Shown here piece after piece: positions 35,538 through 45,314 of a stretch of DNA of 64,000 nt. The notes under the pieces are model-generated. The model was not told the DNA's origin, did not search any database, and worked only from the letters and a program-made list of their open reading frames with translations. The stretch comes from Campylobacter concisus (GTDB lineage Bacteria; Campylobacterota; Campylobacteria; Campylobacterales; Campylobacteraceae), in the NCBI RefSeq assembly GCF_015230015.1, contig NZ_JAAKZC010000001.1, positions 124,001 to 188,000 of the forward strand, in the 5' to 3' direction. The position numbers and the translations under genes were made by a program. Each line of letters begins with the position of its first letter. The first letter of the stretch is position 1.

Positions 35538-37979
35538 TTACAGCGATTGCAAAATTTTTGGTTTAGAAAATGCAGTGATCGGCTTGATCTCGCCTTTATA
35601 TTTTTCTAAATTTGCAAGGATCGTGTGTCCGCAGTTGCTTTGAGCGATGCTAGATGTGCCTTTGTCGCGAGTTAGGACATTGACGCAGCCGTGCTTGCAA
35701 AGGCTCTTCTCACCTAGCACTTCAGGGTCGTACCACGCACCCTCGCAGATAGCGATGACATGCTCTGGGATGATGTCAGTGACAAGCGCACCGACTAAAA
35801 TTTCGCCCCTGTCGTTAAATACTCTCACCACGTCGCCAGTTGCTATGCCTTTTGCTTTGGCGTCATTTACGTTTATTAGCATTGGCTCGCGCGCGCATAC
35901 TTCAGCGTAGTTTCTGATTATTGAGTTATTTAGTTGTGAGTGTAGGCGATATCTTGAGTGTGGGGTTGTGACGCTAAATGGATACTTTTTAGCCTTTTCG
36001 CTGCCAAGCCACTCAAACGGCTCGATCCAAGCAACGTGAGGAGCAAAGTCTTTGTAGCCAAATTTAGCGATAGTTGGAGAGTATAGCTCTATCTTGCCAG
36101 ATGGCGTACCTAGGCGGTTTTTGTGAGGATTTTCTCTAAAAGCGCTAAGCCTTGTGTAGTATCTGCTCGCTTCGTCATCTTGCTCAAATCTAACATATCC
36201 CTCTTTCCAAAATTCATCAAAGCTTGGCATCTTGACATTTATGCCCTTGGCTTGCTCAGCTGCATCTGCGTAAAATTCTTTCGCCCAGCCAAGCTCATCT
36301 TTGCCCTCGGTAAAGACCTCTTCTCTGCCCCAGCGTTTGCAAATTTGTGAGCAGATCCAATAATCACTTCTACTCTCGCCCATAGGCTCTACGACAGGCT
36401 TGTAAGCTACGATATACTCGTTTGTAGGCACGCTTTGGTTGATGTCATTTCTCTCGACCTCAAGCGCCACTGGCAAGACGATGTCGCTTAGTTTTGCTGT
36501 GCTTGTCCAAAATGGCTCAGCAGTTATTACAGTGTCAAATTTGCGCCACGCTTTTACAGCGTTATTTACGTCCTGATGTCTTGTAAACATCGAACCAGAC
36601 GCCATATAAGCTACTCTCATGTGTGGTAGCTTGATCTTTGAGCCGTCATAGTCTATCTCTTTGCCAGGGTTTTGCAAAGCCTCGATCGATCTTGAAGATG
36701 GGATGGTGACGTTTTTAAATTTCTTCCAAGGAGCGCCATCTACGTTGTCGTATTTCTCGCTTATGCTAGTGCTGATGCCTTTTAGTGACGGAGCGATCTT
36801 GTCTGTAGCGCCATTTGAGTAGTAGAGGTTAAACTCAAAGCCAAGACCCTCTTTGCCGATCTGACCTAGCATCGCGCTAAGTGTTACGATACCCCAAAAG
36901 CTCATCTCGCCGTGATCTTGTCTTTGAAGTGATCTGCCTGCGATGATGACACTTGGCTCTTTTGCAAGCGCTGTTGCAAATTTAGCGATATCCTCGGCTT
37001 TTACGCCACAAATTTTGCTCGCCCAGTTGATATCTTTGACCACTTTGTCGGTTGTGCCAAGTAGGTAGTCTTTAAATTTATTAAAGCCAACTGTGTATTT
37101 TTTGATAAATTCCTCGTCATAAAGCTTGTTTTCATATAGATAGTGGCACATGCCAAGCATCATTGCTACGTCGGTATTTGGACGAACGATGATAGCTTCA
37201 GAGTCAAGGTATCTTGTGGTGTCGTTTTTAAAGACGCAAACGCTATAAGTTTTTATGCCTGCCTCTTTTATCTTTTTGATGCCAAGATAGCCATCATGTG
37301 TTGGTGGCTGCCATGAAATTTGATCAGTTACAAGTGGGTCAGTGCCCCAAAATACAACATTTTTAGCGTTTTTAGCGATAGCCTCCCACTTTGTCGGAGC
37401 ATCATAAACGGCGCTGTTGCCTAGGACGTGAAGCATGATAACAAGGCCAGCACCCGTTGAGTAGTCGCCGCTCTCTTCTACATATCCGCCAAGCACTTTT
37501 AGCATCCTGTGACCAACAGTCCTACCCCAGCTGATCTTGCCGCTACCGCCCCACCAGTAGCACTCGCCGTAGATGCTCTCAGGGCCATACTTATCAAAAT
37601 TTTCTTTTAAGGCTTTTGCTGCTAGATCAAGGGCAGTATCCCAGCTAACGCGCACAAATTCCTCTTTGCCACGAAGCTCGCTCTTTGCTGCGCCTTTTGC
37701 TTTTAGATAGCTCTTTCTCACGTATGGATAGAGCACGCGGCTCTCGTTTTGGATGAGGTCTGGCAAGCTGTTGTTCATGGTATTTGGAAATTTATCGCCC
37801 TCAAATGGATCGACGGAGACGATTTGGTTTGAGTTGGTATTTGCCCAAAATAGACCAAATCTATTTGCGCCAAAGGTCTTGCTTTGATCAAAGATGGTCT
37901 TTGTCACGCCCTCTATCTTGTTTGCCTGCGCCGCTGTGGCAGCAAGTGCAGAAAATTTTATAAAATCTCGCCTTTTCAT
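35538..37979 (-). CDS. Periplasmic molybdopterin S/N-oxide reductase (TorA/BisC/DMSO reductase group)
   Basis: An 813-aa protein with a twin-arginine signal (MKRRDFIKFSALAATAAQANK). It has the single-subunit DMSO reductase pattern, including GGYVEESGDYSTGAG, where the Ser is the expected molybdenum ligand, and no N-terminal [4Fe-4S] Cys motif. It reduces N- or S-oxides such as TMAO, DMSO, biotin sulfoxide or methionine sulfoxide; I recall that a C. concisus enzyme of this group was named BisA and linked to oxide respiration and periplasmic methionine repair, but orthology is not proven here. It lies 20 bp after a monohaem cytochrome c gene, its probable electron donor, as at Cj0264c-Cj0265c. 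Confidence 0.88.
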   Translation of the reverse strand: MKRRDFIKFSALAATAAQANKIEGVTKTIFDQSKTFGANRFGLFWANTNSNQIVSVDPFEGDKFPNTMNNSLPDLIQNESRVLYPYVRKSYLKAKGAAKSELRGKEEFVRVSWDTALDLAAKALKENFDKYGPESIYGECYWWGGSGKISWGRTVGHRMLKVLGGYVEESGDYSTGAGLVIMLHVLGNSAVYDAPTKWEAIAKNAKNVVFWGTDPLVTDQISWQPPTHDGYLGIKKIKEAGIKTYSVCVFKNDTTRYLDSEAIIVRPNTDVAMMLGMCHYLYENKLYDEEFIKKYTVGFNKFKDYLLGTTDKVVKDINWASKICGVKAEDIAKFATALAKEPSVIIAGRSLQRQDHGEMSFWGIVTLSAMLGQIGKEGLGFEFNLYYSNGATDKIAPSLKGISTSISEKYDNVDGAPWKKFKNVTIPSSRSIEALQNPGKEIDYDGSKIKLPHMRVAYMASGSMFTRHQDVNNAVKAWRKFDTVITAEPFWTSTAKLSDIVLPVALEVERNDINQSVPTNEYIVAYKPVVEPMGESRSDYWICSQICKRWGREEVFTEGKDELGWAKEFYADAAEQAKGINVKMPSFDEFWKEGYVRFEQDDEASRYYTRLSAFRENPHKNRLGTPSGKIELYSPTIAKFGYKDFAPHVAWIEPFEWLGSEKAKKYPFSVTTPHSRYRLHSQLNNSIIRNYAEVCAREPMLINVNDAKAKGIATGDVVRVFNDRGEILVGALVTDIIPEHVIAICEGAWYDPEVLGEKSLCKHGCVNVLTRDKGTSSIAQSNCGHTILANLEKYKGEIKPITAFSKPKILQSL

Positions 37980-37999
37980 ATTTTCTCCCTTATGAAAAT

Positions 38000-38569
38000 T
38001 TATTTTACTTTTTTGGCATTGTGTTGTAGGTATTTAAGCACTAAATTTAGGTCAGTTTCATCAAGTGCGACAAATTTCGCATCGACCATACCAGATAAAT
38101 TTGCTGGCCACTGAGCGGCTGTGAAGCTGTTTGGTTCGTGCAATCTGTGACATGCTGAGCAGGTCTCTTCGTAAATTTTCTTTGCCTTTGCGTAAAGCTC
38201 TTTTTGGTTGCCACCAAGCGCGTCATTTGGCACTTCATAAACGCCATCAGCTTGGTACCAAACCTCTCCGTAGTCATCTTCAAGATCTTTTACTTTTTTG
38301 AAATTTGTCTCGCTCTCGTTATCAAAAGCTACAAAGACTTCAGGATCTTCTACGCTTCTTTGAAGCTGAGCCAAGTAGTTTGCCGACACTACACCACTAA
38401 CCTTGATCTTGCTCGTTTTATCGCCTTTTTCTAAGACTTCAACTGGCGTTAAAACCTCGATCTTACCGATCATCTTGCCATCAAGTGTTATGTTTGCGTC
38501 TTTTGCGATCACATCAGCACCAAAGGCAAGACTACATGCTAGCACTGGGGCTAAAAATAGTATTTTCAT
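38000..38569 (-). CDS. Periplasmic monohaem cytochrome c, donor to the oxide reductase
   Basis: A 189-aa protein with a signal peptide (MKILFLAPVLACSLAFGADV). The first part is beta-rich, with repeated Lys/Val segments (GKMIGKIEVLTPVEVL). The C-terminal third has one haem c site, CSACHRLHEPNSF, followed by QWPANLSGM, which may supply the axial Met. The layout matches the Cj0265c-type cytochrome beside the TMAO/DMSO reductase. It is the first gene of the pair, so the electron carrier and reductase are made together. A membrane anchor is not seen beyond the signal. Confidence 0.85.
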   Translation of the reverse strand: MKILFLAPVLACSLAFGADVIAKDANITLDGKMIGKIEVLTPVEVLEKGDKTSKIKVSGVVSANYLAQLQRSVEDPEVFVAFDNESETNFKKVKDLEDDYGEVWYQADGVYEVPNDALGGNQKELYAKAKKIYEETCSACHRLHEPNSFTAAQWPANLSGMVDAKFVALDETDLNLVLKYLQHNAKKVK

Positions 38570-38703
38570 TTGACAATCCTTAAAAAAAGAAATTAAATGA
38601 ATTTTATAACCAGCACGCTTAAAATTATATTGCTATATTTAGAGAAAAGTGAGTATTTTAGGGGATTTGAAAGGGCTAAAGTAAATTTAAAGTTATAAAA
38701 ATA

Positions 38704-38719
38704 GGGCGATTGCTCGCCC
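38704..38719 (-). terminator. Terminator of the flgE operon
   Basis: Perfect GC-rich hairpin GGGCGA-ttgc-TCGCCC, 17 bp past the flgE stop. On the minus strand it is followed by TATTTTTATAA. This is a good rho-independent terminator. Confidence 0.75.
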
Positions 38720-38735
38720 AAATTTACTTTAAGGA

Positions 38736-40337
38736 TTATTTCTTCATCTGGATAGCAGTTTGTATCATTTCATCACTTGTCGTGATGCTTTTTGCGCTCG
38801 CTTCGTAGGCCTTTTGCGTGACGATTACCTCGCTTAGTGCTTGACCAAGATCGACGTTACTCATCTCAAGCTTATTTGCTAAAATTTGCGCTCCATAAAT
38901 GGTCTCGCCAGCTTTGTTTTTGTAAAAAAATGGCTCGCCAGAGTTGGCTGTGGCTTCATAAAGGTTGTCGCCTACTTTTGCCACGCCTTGCTCGTTTACA
39001 AAGTGAAAAAGTGCCACTTTAGCCACCGCAAATGCGCGTGAGTTGTCAAAATTTGCCATGATATTGCCACGATCATCGACGCTATATTTTGATAAAAGCC
39101 CCTCAGCGTAGCCATCTCTTTTTATGTTAAAGTCTTTTCTGGCGTTTGCTGAGCTTGTCATGCCATTATAAACGTCCGCATCGCCGTCGCCCTCGAAGTT
39201 TAAATTTACGCCGCCAACGCTCGTTAGTGTATTTGCGACAAGCCTGCCACTACCATTAAATGTAAGCGAGCCCATCGCCGTATTTTGCACGGCTCCGCTA
39301 GCATCAGTTATAGTTGCCACCGCGTCCCAGATAGTCTGGTCGCCAGTTTGAGGGATCTGCTTGGTTAAATTTATAGTGACCAAGCTCTTTGTGCCATCTG
39401 CGTTGTAGATATCAGAGGTTAGTTTCTCTTTGTTTGGCACTTCAACGAGTGAGGTGACTTCAGCATTCACCTCTAAATTTGTAAAATCCATAAATTTAAG
39501 GCTCTTGTCGTTTATCTGCCAAGTGCCGTCACCCTCAAGCGTGGTTGAAAACTCGCTAAATTTACCATCGCCATCTTTTACTTTTACGACCACGCTGTCG
39601 CCAGCTTTTGCGCCAAGAGATGTGGTGCTTAGCGGGATCTGTCCGTTTAGTGAGATCGTCTTGTTTGTATTATCAAGCGTGTAGGTGTATTGGCTAGCAT
39701 CAAGCGCTGTCGTTTTTTTATCTGTTATGCGGGTTGAGTTTAGGTTGCCTTTTAGGCTGATGTTTGTAGTAGCCTCAGCTGGCATAAATAAAAAATGAGG
39801 CAGTGTTATGCCCTTTTGTGAGCCAGGATCGCCCAGACTTAGCTCCTCTTGCGAGACCGTGTAAGCTTGTGGGGCGCTTGAGGTTTGACCATATTTTTTA
39901 AGAGCGGTTGCACTTGGCGTGGTTGGAGTGAAATTTGCAAGCGTGCCAAGGAGTAAATTTCCCCTAGTATCTACTAAATTTCCAGCCGCATCTATGTCAA
40001 AAGTGCCTGTTCTTGTGTAGTAGTTTTTGCCTGTTTTATCGACAACGCCAAAGAAGCCATCTCCGCCTATGGCAAGGTCAAAGTTGTTATCAGTGCTTTG
40101 AAAGCTGCCATTTGACATGTCAAGTGCAGTCGTTTGTTTAGTAGCTCCAAGCCCAACTTGATCGCTAGTTGGGCCACTTCCTGCTGAGACTAGGTTTTGG
40201 TTTATTAAATTTTTAAACTCAGGGATTGAAGCTTTGAAACCGACATTGTTTATGTTTGAGATGTTGTTTGACCAAACATCCATGCCAAAGCTTTGCGTCT
40301 TGATGCCGCTAACCCCGTTGTAAAAACCTCTCATCAT
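38736..40337 (-). CDS. flgE: Flagellar hook protein FlgE
   Basis: A 533-aa protein of the flagellar hook/rod family. The N-terminus MMRGFYNGVSGIKTQSFGMDVWSNNISNINNVGFKA has the conserved Asn-rich motif, and the C-terminus (EMSNVDLGQALSEVIVTQKAYEASAKSITTSDEMIQTAIQMKK) forms the coiled-coil that pairs with it in the filament. The first or second Met may be the start. It follows flgD after five bases and fliK further up, the same order as Cj0041-Cj0043. At 533 aa it is the smaller of the two Campylobacter hook-type proteins known to me; the longer one is not in this window. Confidence 0.9.
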   Translation of the reverse strand: MMRGFYNGVSGIKTQSFGMDVWSNNISNINNVGFKASIPEFKNLINQNLVSAGSGPTSDQVGLGATKQTTALDMSNGSFQSTDNNFDLAIGGDGFFGVVDKTGKNYYTRTGTFDIDAAGNLVDTRGNLLLGTLANFTPTTPSATALKKYGQTSSAPQAYTVSQEELSLGDPGSQKGITLPHFLFMPAEATTNISLKGNLNSTRITDKKTTALDASQYTYTLDNTNKTISLNGQIPLSTTSLGAKAGDSVVVKVKDGDGKFSEFSTTLEGDGTWQINDKSLKFMDFTNLEVNAEVTSLVEVPNKEKLTSDIYNADGTKSLVTINLTKQIPQTGDQTIWDAVATITDASGAVQNTAMGSLTFNGSGRLVANTLTSVGGVNLNFEGDGDADVYNGMTSSANARKDFNIKRDGYAEGLLSKYSVDDRGNIMANFDNSRAFAVAKVALFHFVNEQGVAKVGDNLYEATANSGEPFFYKNKAGETIYGAQILANKLEMSNVDLGQALSEVIVTQKAYEASAKSITTSDEMIQTAIQMKK

Positions 40338-40342
40338 GGCTT

Positions 40343-41050
40343 TTAGCCCTCGTAATATTCAGATACTTTATCCATTGAAACGTATTCGCCAGCTACCTTC
40401 ATCATAGCCTTGCCATCTACAAATTTCACCGCCTCGACTGGGTAGTTGCCTACTTGCGTTTTATACTCTTTGCCATCTTTGCCAGTGTAAGTCGCTGAAA
40501 TGGTGTATGAGCCATTTGGCACTTGGTTGCCAGACGCGTCTTTGCCGTCCCAAGCTAGGTTATGAACGCCTGCATTTGTCTCGCTTAGATCGGTTGTCCT
40601 TACGACTTGACCATTTGCGTTTTTGATCTCAATTCTGCCAATTGCAGGATCTGTCTTAAAGTAAAGCGCAAATTTTGCATCTTTTTTCTCATCTGTTAGT
40701 GTGACTGTATTTGAGCCAGTTGAAACCATCTTGCCAAGGGCTGAGATAGCGTAGGCATTTGCGTTTGATTTTAGCTGATTTACTAGCTCTTTCATCGCTT
40801 TGTTTGTATTTTCTTGCATCTCGACTGATGCTAGCTGGCTAGTTTGCGTTAGCATCTTTTCAGTATCCATAGGGCTTGTTGGGTCTTGGTGCTGAAGCTC
40901 GGTTAAAAGTAGCTTCATAAATGCATCTTTATCTAGCTGTCCATTTGGATTAGTCCCTGTGCTAGCTGCAGCGTCTTGTCTTGCTTTTGCCTTTTTCTCG
41001 GCATTTTTTTGTTGCGTTGTTTGTGTAGTTATATCTGAAACTGAAGCCAT
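40343..41050 (-). CDS. flgD: Flagellar hook assembly (capping) protein FlgD
   Basis: A 235-aa scaffold that caps the growing hook. The N-terminal segment LDKDAFMKLLLTELQHQDPTSPMDTEKMLTQTSQLASVEMQENTN is the FlgD signature. The C-terminal half has the FlgD Ig-like/tudor repeat: VRTTDLSETNAGVHNLAWDGKDASGNQVPNGSYTISA. It lies between fliK and flgE, with eight- and five-base gaps. Confidence 0.94.
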   Translation of the reverse strand: MASVSDITTQTTQQKNAEKKAKARQDAAASTGTNPNGQLDKDAFMKLLLTELQHQDPTSPMDTEKMLTQTSQLASVEMQENTNKAMKELVNQLKSNANAYAISALGKMVSTGSNTVTLTDEKKDAKFALYFKTDPAIGRIEIKNANGQVVRTTDLSETNAGVHNLAWDGKDASGNQVPNGSYTISATYTGKDGKEYKTQVGNYPVEAVKFVDGKAMMKVAGEYVSMDKVSEYYEG

Positions 41051-41058
41051 AATCTCTC

Positions 41059-42459
41059 CTAAATATATCTTGGTATTACTAGCTCAAGCAAGCTTTGTTC
41101 CGCTTGGGCGTTTTCGCTCTCGTCGCTTTGATTTGAGCTATATTTGTTTTTTGCTTGTTCTCTTTTTTCTTGTCTTTGGTTTTGGTCTGAGAAATTCATC
41201 TCAAGCTCGGTAAATCCCATATTTACAAGGCTGTTTTTAAACTCAGCTTGGTTTTGTAAAAAGAGGTTCATCGTAGCCGTTGTAGAGTTAAAATTTACAT
41301 GCAAATTATTGCCGCGATTAACCATCGTGATCTCGACCTCGCCTAAATTTAGCGGGTTAAGCGTGATGTTAAAGCGAGTGATCGGCGCTTTGTAGTTTTG
41401 CACCTGCTCTTTTAGCGTAGAAGAGAAGTTACTAAGCGTCTCTTTTATCTCGGCTTTTGTTTGAAGCTGGTGTTTAGCGCTATTTGCGATGTCTTTTACC
41501 ATTTGATTTAGCTCTGATTTATTATCGCTGCTAAAGGTCTCCTCGCTTGGCTCAGCCTCGCTCATCTGCTCTCTTTCTGGAAAGAGTAGCGACTCAAGAG
41601 TTGGGGCTTTTTGCGCCTTTTGCTCGTGTAAATTTACCTTTACTTTTGGCTCTTTTGGCTGCTCCTCTGGCTCAACATCCGTTATCTCATCATCAAGCTT
41701 TACTTCATTATCATCTAGTTTTTTAGGCTCTTCTTTGACTAAATTTTTAACTTCATTTGTTGGATTTGCCACGACCTCTTTTAGCAAAGTATCAAGCTTT
41801 ACGACCTCTTTTGGCTCGTTTTTGATGATAGTTTGCTCGACCTCGTTTTTTAGCTCTTTTAGGTAAAAAGGCTTCTCTTCGGTCTTTATCGGCGTGAAAA
41901 ATTCCTGCTTGCCTAAATTTTTAAACATATCGTTTAGTTTTGGCACATCTTCGTTTGAAATTTCTATATTTTCAAGGCCAAGGTCAAATTTCTTAGCAAG
42001 GTCGATAAGATCGCTAACACTTTTAACGTTGCTAAGCTCTTCAACGTTTTGTGGCACACTTAAGAAATTTGCTATTTTGTCGCTGAAATTTGGGAATTTA
42101 CTTACTTTTTCGTTGCCATTTAGAATTTCTAAAACTTGCAAAAGCTGCATGAAATTTGCATTTTCATAAAGCTCATTTTTTGTATCTTCGTCCAAATTTT
42201 CTTCAAGTGCGGCTGAAATTTTTGCCACGCTTTCGTTTTGCGCTTTCTCTATCGTCTCTTTTTGGATATCAACAGTTTTTACTATCTCTTTGACATCCTT
42301 TTCGGTGATCTTTTGACCGCTATTTGCCTTACTCGCAGCTGCATCTAAAACCATCGACAAAAACTCGCCGTTGTTTTGAGACTTCTTCGCAGCCGCAGGC
42401 TTTTTAGTAGCCGCAGGAGCTAACAAATCTACGTTGTTTTTCGCTGTGTAAGCTTGCAT
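41059..42459 (-). CDS. fliK: Flagellar hook-length control protein FliK
   Basis: A 466-aa protein with a long, acidic, Lys/Glu-rich low-complexity middle region, as expected for the molecular ruler. The conserved C-terminal domain is clear: ITRFNITLNPLNLGEVEITMVNRGNNLHVNF, then LQNQAEFKNSLVNMGFTELEMNFSD. It switches export specificity from hook to filament subunits when the hook reaches its length. First gene of the operon fliK-flgD-flgE, behind a sigma-54-type promoter. Confidence 0.88.
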   Translation of the reverse strand: MQAYTAKNNVDLLAPAATKKPAAAKKSQNNGEFLSMVLDAAASKANSGQKITEKDVKEIVKTVDIQKETIEKAQNESVAKISAALEENLDEDTKNELYENANFMQLLQVLEILNGNEKVSKFPNFSDKIANFLSVPQNVEELSNVKSVSDLIDLAKKFDLGLENIEISNEDVPKLNDMFKNLGKQEFFTPIKTEEKPFYLKELKNEVEQTIIKNEPKEVVKLDTLLKEVVANPTNEVKNLVKEEPKKLDDNEVKLDDEITDVEPEEQPKEPKVKVNLHEQKAQKAPTLESLLFPEREQMSEAEPSEETFSSDNKSELNQMVKDIANSAKHQLQTKAEIKETLSNFSSTLKEQVQNYKAPITRFNITLNPLNLGEVEITMVNRGNNLHVNFNSTTATMNLFLQNQAEFKNSLVNMGFTELEMNFSDQNQRQEKREQAKNKYSSNQSDESENAQAEQSLLELVIPRYI

Positions 42460-42493
42460 TTAATCCCTTTAAATTTAAAAACTTAACGCTTAC

Positions 42494-42511
42494 ATGCAAA
42501 ATCTATTCCAA
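42494..42511 (-). promoter_or_regulatory. Sigma-54 promoter of fliK-flgD-flgE
   Basis: On the minus strand the sequence is TTGGAATAGATTTTGCAT: GG and GC separated by exactly 10 bases, as in the C. jejuni RpoN consensus (TTGGAAC-N5-TTGCTT). It ends 34 bp before the fliK start. Hook genes in Campylobacter are RpoN/FlgR-controlled, so the position fits. Confidence 0.8.
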
Positions 42512-42555
42512 AAATTAATTTCTTGATATCAGCTTAAAATTTATAAAAATTTGGC

Positions 42556-42561
42556 TATAAT
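42556..42561 (+). promoter_or_regulatory. -10 element of the typA promoter
   Basis: TATAAT preceded by TTGGC, 60 bp before the typA start. It shares the 160-bp gap with the divergent fliK promoter. Confidence 0.6.
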
Positions 42562-42620
42562 CTGCCCCTATTTTAAAACTGATAAAGCGAAAAATATCAA
42601 ACTAATAAACGGAGAAACAT

Positions 42621-44423
42621 TTGGAAAAGATACGAAATATAGCCGTTATCGCGCACGTCGACCACGGTAAAACAACAATGGTTGATGAGCTTTTGAAGCA
42701 GTCAGGAACATTTAACGAGCATCAAAACCTTGGCGAGCGTGTAATGGATAGCAACGACATCGAAAGAGAGCGTGGTATCACGATCCTTTCTAAAAACACC
42801 GCCATTCGCTACAAAGATACAAAGATCAACATTATAGACACTCCAGGCCACGCCGACTTTGGTGGCGAGGTAGAGCGTGTTCTTAAGATGGTTGATGGCG
42901 TTTTACTACTTGTTGATGCGCAGGAAGGTGTTATGCCACAAACTAAATTCGTCGTCAAAAAGGCGCTATCTCTTGGACTTCGCCCAATCGTCGTCGTAAA
43001 TAAGATAGATAAACCAGCCGGCGATCCAGACCGCGTTATAAATGAAATTTTTGACCTTTTTGTCGCACTTGACGCAAATGACGAGCAACTAGAATTTCCA
43101 GTGGTTTATGCAGCTGCTAAAAATGGCTACGCAAAGCTAAAACTAAGCGATGAAAACAAAGATATGCAGCCACTTTTTGAGACTATCTTAGCTCACGTAC
43201 CAGCTCCAAGCGGCAGTGACGAAAATCCTTTGCAACTTCAAGTTTTCACGCTTGATTATGACAACTACGTCGGCAAGATCGGCATCGCGAGGATTTTTAA
43301 CGGTAAGATAGCTAAAAACCAAAACGTTATGCTTGCAAAGGCTGATGGCACAAAGACAACTGGTAGAATTTCAAAACTCATAGGCTTTATGGGACTTGAC
43401 AGGATCGATATAAACGAAGCTGGCACTGGCGACATCGTAGCGATCGCTGGCTTTGACGCGCTTGACGTTGGCGATAGCGTCGTTGACCCAAATAACCCAC
43501 ATCCGCTTGATCCTCTTCACATCGAAGAGCCGACACTTAGTGTTGTATTTTCTGTAAATGACGGCCCTTTAGCAGGCACTGAGGGCAAGCACGTCACGTC
43601 AAATAAGATCGACGAGAGACTATCTGGCGAGATGAAGACAAATATCGCGATGAAGTATGAAAACATCGGCGAGGGCAAATTTAAAGTAAGCGGTCGTGGT
43701 GAGCTTCAGATCACCATTTTGGCTGAAAATATGCGCCGTGAGGGATATGAGTTTTTACTTGGCAGACCTGAGGTCATCGTAAAAGAGATAAACGGCGTAA
43801 AATGCGAGCCATACGAGCTTTTAGTGATCGACGCGCCTGATGATACGACAGGCACAGTCATCGAAAAACTTGGCAAAAGAAAAGCTGAAATGGTCTCTAT
43901 GAACCCAACAGGCGACGGACAAACAAGGATAGAATTTGAGATCCCAGCGCGCGGACTTATCGGCTTTAGAAGCCAGTTTTTGACTGATACAAAGGGCGAG
44001 GGCGTTATGAACCACAGCTTTTTGGAGTTTAGACCACTTAGTGGCACCGTCGAGCACAGAACAAACGGCGCTTTAGTTTCTATGGAAAACGGCGTAACGC
44101 TTGCTTATTCGCTATTTAACTTGCAAGATCGTGGTGTGCTCTTTCTTGATCCGCAGGCAAAAGTCTATGTGGGTATGATCATCGGCGAGCACAGCCGTCC
44201 AAACGACCTTGATGTAAATCCAATAAAAGGCAAAAACTTAACAAACGTGCGTGCTAGCGGTAGTGACGATGCGATCAAACTAGTACCGCCTAGAAAGCTA
44301 AGCTTAGAGCGCGCACTAGAGTGGATAGAAGATGACGAGCTAGTCGAGGTTACGCCTATAAATATCCGTGTTCGTAAGCGCTATCTAGACCCAACAGAGC
44401 GCAAAAGAAAAGCAAAACTATAA
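42621..44423 (+). CDS. typA: GTP-binding ribosome-associated protein TypA/BipA
   Basis: A 600-aa translational GTPase. The G motifs are [15 protein letters not shown] (G1), RGITI (G2), [12 protein letters not shown] (G3) and VVNKIDKP (G4). EF-G-like domains III and V follow ([25 protein letters not shown]), with the BipA-specific C-terminal domain ([20 protein letters not shown]). It assists ribosome assembly and stress adaptation. The start is TTG at 42621, with GGAG ten bases upstream; no ATG is available. Confidence 0.95.
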   Translation: MEKIRNIAVIAHVDHGKTTMVDELLKQSGTFNEHQNLGERVMDSNDIERERGITILSKNTAIRYKDTKINIIDTPGHADFGGEVERVLKMVDGVLLLVDAQEGVMPQTKFVVKKALSLGLRPIVVVNKIDKPAGDPDRVINEIFDLFVALDANDEQLEFPVVYAAAKNGYAKLKLSDENKDMQPLFETILAHVPAPSGSDENPLQLQVFTLDYDNYVGKIGIARIFNGKIAKNQNVMLAKADGTKTTGRISKLIGFMGLDRIDINEAGTGDIVAIAGFDALDVGDSVVDPNNPHPLDPLHIEEPTLSVVFSVNDGPLAGTEGKHVTSNKIDERLSGEMKTNIAMKYENIGEGKFKVSGRGELQITILAENMRREGYEFLLGRPEVIVKEINGVKCEPYELLVIDAPDDTTGTVIEKLGKRKAEMVSMNPTGDGQTRIEFEIPARGLIGFRSQFLTDTKGEGVMNHSFLEFRPLSGTVEHRTNGALVSMENGVTLAYSLFNLQDRGVLFLDPQAKVYVGMIIGEHSRPNDLDVNPIKGKNLTNVRASGSDDAIKLVPPRKLSLERALEWIEDDELVEVTPINIRVRKRYLDPTERKRKAKL

Positions 44424-44430
44424 TCCAAAT

Positions 44431-44473
44431 TTGCTAGCAAAATCCCTTTGGTGCCAGCCAAAGGGGCTAGCAA
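44431..44473 (+). terminator. Long stem-loop downstream of typA
   Basis: Two nested perfect stems: TTGCTAGC with GCTAGCAA outside, and CCCTTTGG with CCAAAGGG inside. The loop is TGCCAG, with a one-sided AAAAT bulge on the left. It starts seven bases after the typA stop. No T-run follows on the + strand, so it may act as an RNA 3'-end stabiliser rather than a classical terminator. Confidence 0.5.
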
Positions 44474-45314
44474 GTGAAATTTAATCCAAAAACCAAATTT
44501 AATAATCTAGTTTGTAAATTTATCTATTTATGTCAAGTAACGCTGGCTAAATTTAGTCAAATTTGGGTTTTGGTGCCCTAAATTTATAAAGGCTATTTTT
44601 GGTTTTTTTGGTTCTGGCGCTTCAAATTTGTAAATTTGTGCTTGATTAGTAAAATTGTCTGATCTGATGCCGTCACGAGAAATTTATAGAGTAGTTTGTG
44701 TTTTACAAAGACTATTTTTGCACGTGAAAAAGCAATTAGCTGTGGTGACTGAATTTGCTTATTTGAATTTGCAAAAGGGCTAAATTTTGGTTTTGAGGGC
44801 TGTTAAATTTACTTATTTGATTATCTCTGCATCCAAATTTTGATAGTGGCTAAAATTTTAAATTTGTGGCTTGACTGATTTTACTTGCGTGGTTGTAGTA
44901 GTGTTGCGATGAATAGCTACTTTATCCGCACAAATGAGCTAAATTTAATGAAATTTAGTCCTTTCTTGCTCTAAATTTGTAAATTTATGTGAGTTGGAAG
45001 AGTCTGAATGACTTAAATTTGGTCTTAGTGGGCAACTTTAGATATTGGCGCAAATTTATATCAGTCAGTGCTTAGCTAAAGTTGGTGACCTTAAATTTTA
45101 AAAAAAGATAGTCTGGAGCGAGGTTTATAGCAAGTGAAGGGCTAAATTTAGTTTGGAGATTTGTAAATTTATCTAATTAGTAGATTAAATTTAGACCTTG
45201 TCTAAAAACTAGCTTTTAAAATCGCTCTTGCAAGCTGTGAAATTTAGCAAATTTATCACCTCAAACCACAACAAAGCTACCTAAATTTATAAAAAATGCA
45301 GGGCGTAAATTTAA
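44474..45314. other. Gene-free AAATTT-rich region
   Basis: About 840 bp without a credible gene on either strand. By eye, AAATTT occurs close to thirty times between the typA stop and 45314, roughly once every 30 bp. The DNA resembles that at 20.96-21.9 and 33.4-35.5 kb. One short match links them: TGTAGTAGTGTTGC here (44894) and TGTAGTAGCGTTGC at 33533. Confidence 0.55.
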
